Assembly (NCBI GenBank): GCA_903886975.1
Contig: CAISOB010000051.1
Coordinates: 1-64,000, forward strand
DNA: 64,000 nucleotides
Direction of reading: 5' to 3'
Origin: an uncultured beta proteobacterium
Lineage (GTDB): Bacteria; Pseudomonadota; Gammaproteobacteria; Burkholderiales; Rhodocyclaceae
Shown piece after piece: positions 25,548 to 33,555 of the stretch. Both the position numbers and the translations under genes were made by a program. The notes below the pieces were generated by a model. The model had not been told where the DNA came from and made no database searches. It was given only the letters and a program-made list of their open reading frames with translations. How positions within the stretch are numbered: the stretch's first letter is position 1; each line of letters begins with the position of its first letter.

Positions 25548-26060
25548 GTGGACCGTCGTCAAATCCTCAAGTGGCTCGGCGCTCTGTCGGCCTTTATCCT
25601 GCCGGGCCAGGCAACGCAATTTGCCATCGCCGCGGAAGGCGGCACGGTGCGACTCGTCAAGACCAAGACCGAATGGGCTGCGCTCCTGCCGCGCGACGCC
25701 TATCGCGTACTCTTCCAGGAAGATACCGAAGCGCCTGGGACCAGTGCGCTCAACAACGAGAGACGCGACGGCAGCTTCATCTGCGCGGCCTGTTATCTGC
25801 CCTTGTTCGACAGCAGGACAAAGTATGAAAGCGGCACTGGCTGGCCGAGTTTCTGGCAGCCCCTGCCCGGCGCCATCATGACGAAGACCGATTTCAAGAT
25901 CATCTATCCGCGCACCGAATACCACTGCGCCCGTTGCGGCGGCCACCAGGGACACGTCTTCAACGACGGACCGCAACCGACAGGCAAACGCTACTGCAAC
26001 AACGGCCTCGCCTTGCAGTTTGTCGCGCGCGCCGACCAACTGCCGGCTTTGCGCGCATGA
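25548..26060 (+). CDS. msrB: Peptide-methionine (R)-S-oxide reductase with export signal
   Basis: A 170-residue MsrB that reduces methionine-R-sulfoxide. The N-terminus MDRRQILKWLGALSAFILPG has a twin-arginine-like/Sec signal, so the enzyme is probably periplasmic, unlike cytoplasmic E. coli MsrB. Zn pairs Cys79/82 and Cys127/130 and the catalytic Cys150 in RYCNN are present. The loop ESGTGWPSF has Thr where many MsrBs carry a resolving Cys, so a thioredoxin-like donor may act directly. The start is GTG with GGAGG five bases upstream. It is convergent with xerC. Confidence 0.93.
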   Translation: MDRRQILKWLGALSAFILPGQATQFAIAAEGGTVRLVKTKTEWAALLPRDAYRVLFQEDTEAPGTSALNNERRDGSFICAACYLPLFDSRTKYESGTGWPSFWQPLPGAIMTKTDFKIIYPRTEYHCARCGGHQGHVFNDGPQPTGKRYCNNGLALQFVARADQLPALRA

Positions 26061-26061
26061 G

Positions 26062-26979
26062 CTACTTGCGCTTGGCGCGCGGATGCGCCTTGTCGTAAAC
26101 CTTGGCCAGGTGCTGAAAATCGAGGTGTGTATAAACCTGGGTTGAGGCAATGCTGGCGTGGCCGAGCATTTCCTGCACTGCGCGCAGGTCGCCCGACGAT
26201 TGCAGGAGGTGCGAGGCAAAGGAGTGGCGCAGCATGTGCGGATGCACGTTGAGCGGCAATCCCTGCGCCAGCGCGCGTTTCTTCAGCCGCTCCTCGATCA
26301 CGCGCGCGCTGATCCGGCCGCCGCGCTGGCCGACAAACAAGGCCGCCTGTTCGGCTGCGGCGACTTCAAGCCGGCGCTGCCCCCAGCGGCCAACTGCCGC
26401 GCGTGCCACGCTGCCGACCGGAACCAGTCGCAGCTTGTTGCGCTTGCCGAGAACGCGCACTTCGCCGGCGACAATGTCGGACAGGCAGGAAACGTCCAGT
26501 GCCGCGAGTTCGGCAAGCCGCAAACCGGATGAATAGAAGAGTTCGAACATCGCCTGATCGCGAATCTCCAGCACGTCATCGCCGGCCGCGCTGGTCGCGT
26601 CAAGCAAGCGGTTGGCTTCGTCCGGGGACAACACTTTTGGCAGGCGCTTGGGACTCTTCGGCGCGCGCACGCCTTCAACCGGATTGGCCGCTGTTCCCCC
26701 GTGTTGGGCCAGCCAGCGGTAGTAGCCACGCCAGGCTGAGAGCACGCGCGCCAGCGAACGCCCGCCGAGCCCGCGGGTATGCAGCTGGGCGACAAAGCGG
26801 CGAATGTGATGAGCCCCCAGGCTGGCGAGCGCGCACTTGCCGGGCAGTTCGTCGCTCAGGCTGCACAGTGCGCAAAGATCGCGCCGATAGTTGCTGACCG
26901 TATGCGGCGAGAGCCGCCGCTGCTGCGCGAGTTCATCGAGGTACGCAGTGACCGACGGCTCGGCGGCCATGAACGGCAT
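26062..26979 (-). CDS. xerC: Tyrosine recombinase XerC
   Basis: A 305-residue tyrosine recombinase that resolves chromosome dimers at dif with XerD. The N-terminal SAM-like domain covers about 1-100. The catalytic set is present: SSGLRLAEL (Arg), GKRNKLRLVPV (Lys), HMLRHSFASHLL (His/Arg), GHASIASTQVYTHL (His and nucleophile Tyr). The start overlaps the DUF484 stop by one base. The gene belongs to the conserved dapF-DUF484-xerC unit, which argues for the housekeeping XerC and not a phage or integron integrase. Confidence 0.95.
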   Translation of the reverse strand: MPFMAAEPSVTAYLDELAQQRRLSPHTVSNYRRDLCALCSLSDELPGKCALASLGAHHIRRFVAQLHTRGLGGRSLARVLSAWRGYYRWLAQHGGTAANPVEGVRAPKSPKRLPKVLSPDEANRLLDATSAAGDDVLEIRDQAMFELFYSSGLRLAELAALDVSCLSDIVAGEVRVLGKRNKLRLVPVGSVARAAVGRWGQRRLEVAAAEQAALFVGQRGGRISARVIEERLKKRALAQGLPLNVHPHMLRHSFASHLLQSSGDLRAVQEMLGHASIASTQVYTHLDFQHLAKVYDKAHPRAKRK

Positions 26980-27632
26980 CAGCGCAAGACGCGGGCGAGC
27001 GCCGCCGAGGCCATCTCGCCGAGGCGTTCCAGGTAAAGCGTGCCCATGCCGGCAAAGAAGCGCTGTGCGTCTTCGCTGCCGAGCGCGATCAAGCCGATCG
27101 TGCCGCCGCCATTGCGCATGGCAATGAGCGCCTGCGAGCGCACGTGCGGCGACGCCGCGCCAAACCACGACGAGGTTTCGAAGCCGGCGGTCGAACCGCA
27201 ATAAGGTTGATTGAGGGTCTCGGCAAATACCTGCAGTTCTTCGCTGACCGCGGCAAACTCGGGCAACTCTTCGGCGTTTTCCGGCCTCTCCCACAAGCGC
27301 AGAGCGACGTTCGGAATCGAAAAATCGTCGCGCAAATGGAAGTTGAGCGTATGCAGCACCGCCTGGAAATTGGCTGCTGCAATCATCGCCACGGCAAGCC
27401 GATGCATCTTCTCGCTGATCGTGTCGTTTTCCTCGCCGAATTGCAGCAACTCGCCCATCTTGCCTTCGAGCTGCTTGTTCTTGTCGCGCAGGCTGAGCAT
27501 CTGGCGCTCGGTGATCGATATGGTTCGCCCGCCGTGCGGATGCGGAATCACCAGGCGTGATATGCGTTCGGCATGCTCCTCGAAAAACTGCGGATTGTCC
27601 TGCAGATACTGGACGACTTCTTCTGAATTCAT
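26979..27632 (-). CDS. DUF484 family protein (GAF-like)
   Basis: A 217-residue protein of the conserved DUF484 family always found between dapF and xerC. The N-terminal helical part [17 protein letters not shown] leads to a coiled-coil-like stretch ([22 protein letters not shown], about 43-64). A GAF-like C-terminal domain ends in [21 protein letters not shown]. The function is unknown; the gene order suggests a link with recombination or cell-wall supply. It overlaps dapF by four bases. Confidence 0.9.
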   Translation of the reverse strand: MNSEEVVQYLQDNPQFFEEHAERISRLVIPHPHGGRTISITERQMLSLRDKNKQLEGKMGELLQFGEENDTISEKMHRLAVAMIAAANFQAVLHTLNFHLRDDFSIPNVALRLWERPENAEELPEFAAVSEELQVFAETLNQPYCGSTAGFETSSWFGAASPHVRSQALIAMRNGGGTIGLIALGSEDAQRFFAGMGTLYLERLGEMASAALARVLR

Positions 27633-28459
27633 AGTTCGATCTCTCCGGTAAATACGCTGACCGCAGGTCCGGTCATCAGCACGGGCGTACGCGGACCGCC
27701 CCAGGCAATTTCCAGTTCGCCGCCGCGCGTCGCGACGCGCACCGGCGAATCGAGCAGGCCGCGCGCGATACCGGCCGCCACCGCGGCACAGGCGCCGCTG
27801 CCGCAGGCCAGCGTTTCGCCGGCGCCGCGTTCGAATACCCGCAGGCGGATGTCCTGGCGCGTGACGATCTGCATGAAGCCGGCATTGACCCGGCGCGGGA
27901 AGCGCGGGTGCGACTCGATCAGCGGCCCGTGCACGGCCACCGGCGCCGTATCGACATCGGCGACCACCTGCACGGCATGCGGATTACCCATCGACACGGC
28001 GGTGATCTCGACTTCGTCACTGCCGACCTGCAGGCGCTGCACCAGTTCGCCACTCGTGCTGATGAAGGGAATCTCTTCCGGGACGAACACCGGTACGCCC
28101 ATGTTCACCGTCACGCTGCCGTCGGCCTCAAGACGCGGCGCAATCACGCCGCTCAGCGTTTCGACGCGAATCTCGCGCTTCTCGCACAGGCCCTGGTCAT
28201 GCACGAAACGGACGAAACAGCGCGCGCCATTGCCGCACTGTTCGACTTCGCCGCCGTCGGCATTGAAAATCCGGTAACGAAAATCCACCTCCGCGCGGGT
28301 AGGCGCTTCGACGAGCAGGATCTGATCGCAGCCGACGCCAAAATGCCGGTCGCCGAGAAAGCGCAGCTGCGCCGGCGTCAGGCTGACCGATTGGCGAACG
28401 CCGTCGATGACGACAAAGTCGTTGCCCAAGCCGTGCATTTTTGTGAATCTGAGTTTCAT
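27629..28459 (-). CDS. dapF: Diaminopimelate epimerase
   Basis: A 276-residue cofactor-independent epimerase converting LL- to meso-diaminopimelate for lysine and peptidoglycan. The two-base active site is Cys75 (EQCGNGARC) and Cys219 (LACGSGACA), and the opening [19 protein letters not shown] is typical. The product feeds LysA, whose gene lies 17 kb away here, while in many betaproteobacteria the two are neighbours. Translational coupling to DUF484 is by ATGA. Confidence 0.97.
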   Translation of the reverse strand: MKLRFTKMHGLGNDFVVIDGVRQSVSLTPAQLRFLGDRHFGVGCDQILLVEAPTRAEVDFRYRIFNADGGEVEQCGNGARCFVRFVHDQGLCEKREIRVETLSGVIAPRLEADGSVTVNMGVPVFVPEEIPFISTSGELVQRLQVGSDEVEITAVSMGNPHAVQVVADVDTAPVAVHGPLIESHPRFPRRVNAGFMQIVTRQDIRLRVFERGAGETLACGSGACAAVAAGIARGLLDSPVRVATRGGELEIAWGGPRTPVLMTGPAVSVFTGEIEL

Positions 28460-28477
28460 CTGGTCTGTCCGATCGCG

Positions 28478-28981
28478 TCAGTGCAATGATTTGACCATTA
28501 TAAAGTCGTCCATGACAAAATCGTTGCCGATATTGACGCAGACGGCATCGCGCACCGAAAAGCCGTATTTCCGGTAAGCGGCAATCGCCGGTTCGTTGCG
28601 TTTATTGACGGCCAGAAGCAGCGTGTCGCAAGCCTGCGCGAGCGCCCGCTCGGCAATGTGGTCGAGCAAGCGGCCGCCGATCCCGCGGCGCTGCCACTGC
28701 GGATCGACATAGAGCTTGTCGACCTTCATTTCATGCGCAGCGGGTCCGCGCAGGGTCGAGGCGAACGCGACCATTTGCCCATCAACCGTCGCCTTGTCCC
28801 ACCAGATTCCGGTCGCTTCGAGTTCGTCAAGGAGGCGCGGCGCGTTGTAGCGCTGGGCTAGCATGTAGTCGATCTGCGCCTGCGTGATGATTCCCGTGTA
28901 GGCGCCTTGCCAGACAACGCGCGCGAGGGCCGCGAGCGCCTTGACATCGCTTGTCATGAGGGCTGAAATGTGGACGATCAT
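28478..28981 (-). CDS. GNAT family N-acetyltransferase
   Basis: A 167-residue GNAT acyltransferase. Motif A is seen as KLYVDPQWQRRGIGGRLLDHI (acetyl-CoA pyrophosphate loop QRRGIGG), followed by NEPAIAAYRKYGF. The C-terminus GNDFVMDDFIMVKSL is as in ribosomal-protein or small-molecule acetyltransferases of the RimI-like group. ATG 28981 is preferred over the upstream open frame. It is 18 bases before dapF, so it may be the first gene of that operon. The substrate is unknown. Confidence 0.82.
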   Translation of the reverse strand: MIVHISALMTSDVKALAALARVVWQGAYTGIITQAQIDYMLAQRYNAPRLLDELEATGIWWDKATVDGQMVAFASTLRGPAAHEMKVDKLYVDPQWQRRGIGGRLLDHIAERALAQACDTLLLAVNKRNEPAIAAYRKYGFSVRDAVCVNIGNDFVMDDFIMVKSLH

Positions 28982-29003
28982 TGCCGCTTTCAATCGGTCG
29001 GAA

Positions 29004-29033
29004 TTGGTGGTCGATGGCGATTGGCAATACAAT
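29004..29033 (+). promoter_or_regulatory. Probable promoter of the first lpxL-like gene
   Basis: TTGGTG at 29004-29009, an 18-base spacer and TACAAT at 29028-29033. The transcript would start near 29040, leaving a 120-base leader before the GTG start. A 27-codon ORF (29083-29166) overlaps that start. Confidence 0.4.
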
Positions 29034-29159
29034 GCCGCGACGGATTCGGCAAGCCGCCGGCCGCGATGATCCGCCAAACCGCATGACTATACTTGTCTCC
29101 ATGTCAAATTCAAATCCATTGGGCGCCACGCAAGCTGCAGGCTGCGCTCCGAAACGCCC

Positions 29160-30050
29160 GTGCTGAGTACCGTTTTGCGCCTGCCCGCGGTGGCCCTGCT
29201 CTGGCTGCTGCATTTCCTGCCGCTGTCGTTGATCGCCGCTTTCGGCCGCGCCTTGGGGCTGCTGCTCTACTACGTCGGCGCGCGCCGGCGCCGAATCGTG
29301 CAGGTCAATCTGGCCTTGTGTTTCCCCGAACTCAACGAGGCGCAGCGCCGGCAACTGGCCAAGGACCATTTCAAGGCCCTGGCCCGCAGCTTTCTCGAGC
29401 GCGCCATTTTCTGGTGGGCGAGCGCGGAACGCCTCGAGCGGCTCATCCATGTCGAGGGCGACGAAAAGATCCGGGCTTTGCGCGCCGCCGGCCGGCCGGT
29501 CATCCTGCTGGCCCCGCATTTTGTCGGCCTCGACGCGGGTGGCGTAGCGATCGCCATGCGCTTTGACGTGGTCAGCATTTATGCGGCACAGGCCAGCGAG
29601 CTCTTCAACCGCCTGCTCCTCAAAGGCCGCCTGCGCTTCGGCAACCAGTTGCTGCTGACCCGCCGCGACGGCGCGCGGGCGACGGTCAAGGCGATGAAGG
29701 CCGGCCGCCCTTTGTACTATTTGCCGGACTTGAATCATCATCGCCGCGATTCGATCTTCGTCCCGTTTTTCGGCATCCAGACAGCGACGATCAGCGGCCT
29801 GTCACGCCTGGCCAAAGCGGCCGGCGCCGCTGTCGTTCCGTGCGTGACGCGCACGCTGCCGGGCGGGCGAGGCTACCGCATCGAAATCGGCGATGCGTGG
29901 ACCGATTTTCCGACCGCCGACGTCGAAGCCGACACGGCGCGGATGAACGCCTGGATCGAGGCCGCGGTGCGCACCATGCCCGAGCAGTATTACTGGGTGC
30001 ACCGCCGCTTCAGGACCCGTCCGGAAGGCGAAGCGCCGATCTATCGGTAG
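29160..30050 (+). CDS. Lipid A late acyltransferase, LpxL/HtrB family (paralogue 1)
   Basis: A 296-residue inner-membrane acyltransferase with one N-terminal hydrophobic helix (about 5-30). It should transfer a secondary acyl chain to Kdo2-lipid A. The HX4D catalytic motif appears as HFVGLD, and GRPLYYLPDLNHH with FGIQTATISGLSRLA are family signatures. The start is GTG with no strong ribosome binding site. A second paralogue with HX4E lies at 61481-62335, so the two may add different chains or one may act like LpxM/LpxP. Confidence 0.9.
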   Translation: MLSTVLRLPAVALLWLLHFLPLSLIAAFGRALGLLLYYVGARRRRIVQVNLALCFPELNEAQRRQLAKDHFKALARSFLERAIFWWASAERLERLIHVEGDEKIRALRAAGRPVILLAPHFVGLDAGGVAIAMRFDVVSIYAAQASELFNRLLLKGRLRFGNQLLLTRRDGARATVKAMKAGRPLYYLPDLNHHRRDSIFVPFFGIQTATISGLSRLAKAAGAAVVPCVTRTLPGGRGYRIEIGDAWTDFPTADVEADTARMNAWIEAAVRTMPEQYYWVHRRFRTRPEGEAPIYR

Positions 30051-30096
30051 CTCTCGACGATTGCGGGCGTCCTCGCCTGCGGTCGAATTCGATCGA

Positions 30097-31644
30097 CTAT
30101 TTCGCGCCCGCAAGCGGCTTGCGCTGCAATCGGTACAGTGTGAGTTCCTCGACCCTCATTTCAGCCTGTGAATCGAGTCCCGGCAAATTGGGAACGCCGG
30201 CGCCGATCAGCCACAGCTCACTCTGCTTTTGCAGTAGCTGCGCGATTTCCGCCGCATCGACCGGCGGCACGACCCGTCCGGCGTAGAAGGACAGGGCGCC
30301 ATCGTTGAGCCCGGTTCTGAACTGATAGAGCGGCGCGTGTTGCGCGGCCACGGCCATCAGGGTCTGGGCTGCGACCTTGCGCGGTTCGTTCGACAGATGG
30401 GCCTCGCTGTAGAGATAGGCCATCGCGGTGATTCCTGCGACGAGCAGCACTGGCGCCGACAGCGAGCTTTCGCGCAGCAGGCGTTGCACGAGCAGCGGTG
30501 CAATCGGCAGCGCCAGCCAAGTCAAGGCCAAGGGAATGTCGGACGACTTGCGCAGGGCGACGATGACGCCCGCCATCGCGGCGACGCAGAACAGGCTGAA
30601 AAGAATGCGATTGGCGCGGGCAAAACCGCCTTCGGACTGCGCCAGGTAGTGGCCGAGAACGATGGCCAGCGGCGGCGCCAGCAGCAATGCGTACTGCATC
30701 TGCTTGTTGACCGTCGCCGTCAGCAGCATCAGGACAACGGCCAGCCAAACCCAGGCCAGGCGGACCAGCGGCGGAAGCTCGGGGGCGGCCCGGCGGCAGG
30801 CCATCCAGCCCGCCGGAATGATCAGCACGCCCCAGGGCGCGAAGAAATCGAACCAGTGCGCGAGATACCACCATAAAGGCTTGGCGTGGCTGCCGCTGAC
30901 AAAAGTTTCATCGACCTGCTTGGCGAAGAATTGCTCGGCGATGTCGGGAAACTTCCAGACGATCCACGCGTACCAGCCGAGCGCGGTGAGGAGGAGCAAC
31001 GCAACGCCCGCTACGCTGAAGAAGTCTTTCCACCGCGCCGAGAAACGCCCGGCCCGCTTGTCGATCAGCGCCATCAGCACCAGCGTCAGCAGCGGGATCG
31101 CCAGCGCCGCCGGTCCCTTGCTCAGGAAGCCGAGGCCGAGCGCCAGCCCGAACAGCGCTGGTCGCTGCCCGTCGCGTCGGCCATGCAAAATATCGAAGCC
31201 GAGCAAGCAGGCCGAACTGACGAAAAAGAGCAAAACGGAATCGGCTTCGCCGCTGCGGCAATAGCGCAGGCCGATATACGAAGCGACGAGGACCAGCGCG
31301 CAGTTTGCCGCGCTGCGATCGCCACTCGCGCGGCGAACCCAGACCCACAGCAGCAGCGCCGAGAACAGCCCGAACAAGACCGCAGGCAGGCGCGTCGCCG
31401 CTTCACTGACCCCCGCCAGACGATAGCTCGCCGCGGTCAACCAGTACGGCAGCGGCGGCTTTTGCAGGCGCAGTTCGCCGTTGTAGCGCGGCACCGCCCA
31501 GTCGCCGCTCGCCAGCATTTCGCGGGCGGTTTCGGCGATGCGCACTTCCTGGATCTTGTACACCGGCCGCTCGCCGAGGCCGAGCAGACAGGCTGGAAGC
31601 AGCACAGCGAGCAAAACGATCAGCGCCTTGATCGATGGTTTCAT
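30097..31644 (-). CDS. GT-C glycosyltransferase, ArnT/PMT-like (GT39/GT83 type)
   Basis: A 515-residue polytopic glycosyltransferase with about 11-12 predicted helices. Its periplasmic N-terminal loop carries the catalytic pair in RIAETAREMLASGDW and RLQKPPLPYW, close to the ArnT pattern (DE/E...F-E/Q-KPP). It should move a sugar from polyprenyl phosphate to a lipid A or core acceptor in the periplasm. ATG 31644 has GGAAA upstream; the open frame to 31752 lies in the divergent promoter. Donor sugar not determined; GalA and Ara4N are candidates from context. Confidence 0.8.
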   Translation of the reverse strand: MKPSIKALIVLLAVLLPACLLGLGERPVYKIQEVRIAETAREMLASGDWAVPRYNGELRLQKPPLPYWLTAASYRLAGVSEAATRLPAVLFGLFSALLLWVWVRRASGDRSAANCALVLVASYIGLRYCRSGEADSVLLFFVSSACLLGFDILHGRRDGQRPALFGLALGLGFLSKGPAALAIPLLTLVLMALIDKRAGRFSARWKDFFSVAGVALLLLTALGWYAWIVWKFPDIAEQFFAKQVDETFVSGSHAKPLWWYLAHWFDFFAPWGVLIIPAGWMACRRAAPELPPLVRLAWVWLAVVLMLLTATVNKQMQYALLLAPPLAIVLGHYLAQSEGGFARANRILFSLFCVAAMAGVIVALRKSSDIPLALTWLALPIAPLLVQRLLRESSLSAPVLLVAGITAMAYLYSEAHLSNEPRKVAAQTLMAVAAQHAPLYQFRTGLNDGALSFYAGRVVPPVDAAEIAQLLQKQSELWLIGAGVPNLPGLDSQAEMRVEELTLYRLQRKPLAGAK

Positions 31645-31730
31645 TGTTTTCCTTGACGACGAGCGGTTGACGGTAGCAAGAGCGGGGCAAGCCGGCAAGC
31701 CGACGGTCGGGTATACTCGGATACTTTGTC

Positions 31731-31768
31731 GCGTGCGCCGGATAATATGCATTTAACTTGGCGCACGC
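31731..31768. promoter_or_regulatory. Inverted repeat around a -10-like box before the carbamoyltransferase
   Basis: Perfect nine-base arms GCGTGCGCC (31731-31739) and GGCGCACGC (31760-31768) enclose 20 bases containing TAATAT. It lies in the divergent region and ends 20 bases before the carbamoyltransferase start. It could be a dimeric operator or an RNA hairpin near the ribosome binding site. Confidence 0.45.
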
Positions 31769-31788
31769 AATCCAGTGGAAGTTGAACC

Positions 31789-33555
31789 TTGGCCCTGACC
31801 ATACTCGGACTCTCCGGCGCGCTGACCCACGACCCCTCGGCGGCGCTTTACATCGACGGGAAACTGGTCGCCGCCGCCGAAGAGGAGCGCTTCGTGCGCG
31901 ACAAGCATGCCAAGCACCGCATGCCCTACGAAGCCGCGAAATTCTGTCTGCAGTTCGCCGGCATCAAACCCGCCGATGTCGATGCCGTGGCCATTCCCTA
32001 CGCGCCGATCAGCCTGCTCGGCAAGGCGCGCTGGCATTATGCCAAACGCTATCTCTATGCGCCCGACCGTTCGCTCGACGCGATCTTCGCCGGCAACCGG
32101 CGCTACACGCGCTACAAGAGGCGCATCGAGTGGTGCCTGGTGCAGCTCGGTTTCGACCTCAAGAAAATAGAGATCATCCCGGTCGAGCACCACCTGGCGC
32201 ACGCCGCGAGCGCCTACCACTGCTCGGGCTTTACCGAAAAGACGGCGATCCTCGGCATCGACGGCAAGGGCGAATACGCGACCACCTTCTTCGGCTACGG
32301 GGAAAACGGCAAGATCCACAAGATCAAGGAATTCTTCGACCCCGATTCGCTCGGCGGCCTGTACGGCGCGATCACCGAGTTCCTCGGTTTCGAAATGCTC
32401 GACGGCGAATACAAGGTCATGGGCATGGCCCCCTACGGCGATGCCGGCAAGTATGATTTCTCGCGCCTCGCGAAATTCGAGAACGGCGAACTGACGGTCA
32501 ACACCGATTACGCCAACGTCATCGGCTTCCGACGCTACAAGGAAGACGGCAAGGGCTACTACTTCTCGCCCAAGCTGATCGAGTGGCTCGGGCCCAAGCG
32601 CTCCGGCGACATCGCCGACGACCCTTACGTGCACTATGCGGCTAGCATACAGCGGCTATTCGAGGATCTCGCGCTGCAGATGATCGACTACTATCTCGGC
32701 GACATCCTGCGCGAAACCGGCCGTCTGGCTTTCTCCGGCGGCGGCGCACTCAACGTCAAACTTAACCAGAAGATCATCGCCCGTCCGGAACTCAAGGAGC
32801 TATTCGTCCAGCCGGCGTCCGGCGATGCCGGCACCGCCGTTGGCGCCGCCGCCTACGTCTCGGTCGAGCGCGGCGTGCCGGTCGAGAAGATGGAGCATGT
32901 CTACCTCGGGCCGGCGTACAGCAACGAGGACGTGATCGCCGCCTGCGCCCGTCACCCGGCGCGGCCGCAATGGCAAACGCTGGCCGCCGTGCCGCAGCAG
33001 GTTGCGCGACTGCTAGCCGACGGCAATCCGGTGGCCTGGTTCCATGGGCGCATGGAATTCGGGCCGCGCGCGCTCGGCGGACGCTCGATTCTCGGCTGCC
33101 CGAGTGCCGCCGGCGTCGCCGACCGCATCAACGAACAGATCAAGTTCCGCGAACGCTGGCGCCCCTTCTGCCCGAGCATGATCGACCGCGTCGGGCCGCA
33201 GATGCTCGGGAGTAATCACCCGGCGCCGTTCATGACCTTCACGTTCAAGGTGGCCGACGGCTGGAAGGAACGCGTGCCGGAAGTCGTGCACGAGGATGGC
33301 ACATCACGCGCCCAGGTCCTCGAGCGCCGGCACAATCCGCGTTATTACGACCTGATGGTCGAACTGGAAAAACTCACCGGCAACGCGGTCGTTCTCAACA
33401 CCTCGCTCAACCGCCGCGGCGAAGCGATGATCTGCTCGCCGACAGATGCGCTGAACATGTTCTACGGATCCGATCTCGAGTATCTGGTGATGGAGGATGT
33501 GCTGGTCGTCAAGGATCCCGGATCAGTTTCCCGGAACAAGAATGACAACGACTGA
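31789..33555 (+). CDS. Carbamoyltransferase, NodU/CmcH/TobZ family
   Basis: A 588-residue O-carbamoyltransferase. The N-terminal Kae1-like domain has the metal motif EHHLAHA (His134, His138) and IDGKGEYATT. The C-terminal YrdC-like domain includes FHGRMEFGPRALGGRSIL, which binds the carbamoyl adenylate. It should transfer carbamoyl from carbamoyl phosphate, with ATP, to a sugar hydroxyl. In P. aeruginosa a homologue (WapO) carbamoylates core heptose, and the LPS setting here suggests the same. The start is TTG with GGAAG upstream. It overlaps the next gene by 14 bases. Confidence 0.9.
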   Translation: MALTILGLSGALTHDPSAALYIDGKLVAAAEEERFVRDKHAKHRMPYEAAKFCLQFAGIKPADVDAVAIPYAPISLLGKARWHYAKRYLYAPDRSLDAIFAGNRRYTRYKRRIEWCLVQLGFDLKKIEIIPVEHHLAHAASAYHCSGFTEKTAILGIDGKGEYATTFFGYGENGKIHKIKEFFDPDSLGGLYGAITEFLGFEMLDGEYKVMGMAPYGDAGKYDFSRLAKFENGELTVNTDYANVIGFRRYKEDGKGYYFSPKLIEWLGPKRSGDIADDPYVHYAASIQRLFEDLALQMIDYYLGDILRETGRLAFSGGGALNVKLNQKIIARPELKELFVQPASGDAGTAVGAAAYVSVERGVPVEKMEHVYLGPAYSNEDVIAACARHPARPQWQTLAAVPQQVARLLADGNPVAWFHGRMEFGPRALGGRSILGCPSAAGVADRINEQIKFRERWRPFCPSMIDRVGPQMLGSNHPAPFMTFTFKVADGWKERVPEVVHEDGTSRAQVLERRHNPRYYDLMVELEKLTGNAVVLNTSLNRRGEAMICSPTDALNMFYGSDLEYLVMEDVLVVKDPGSVSRNKNDND

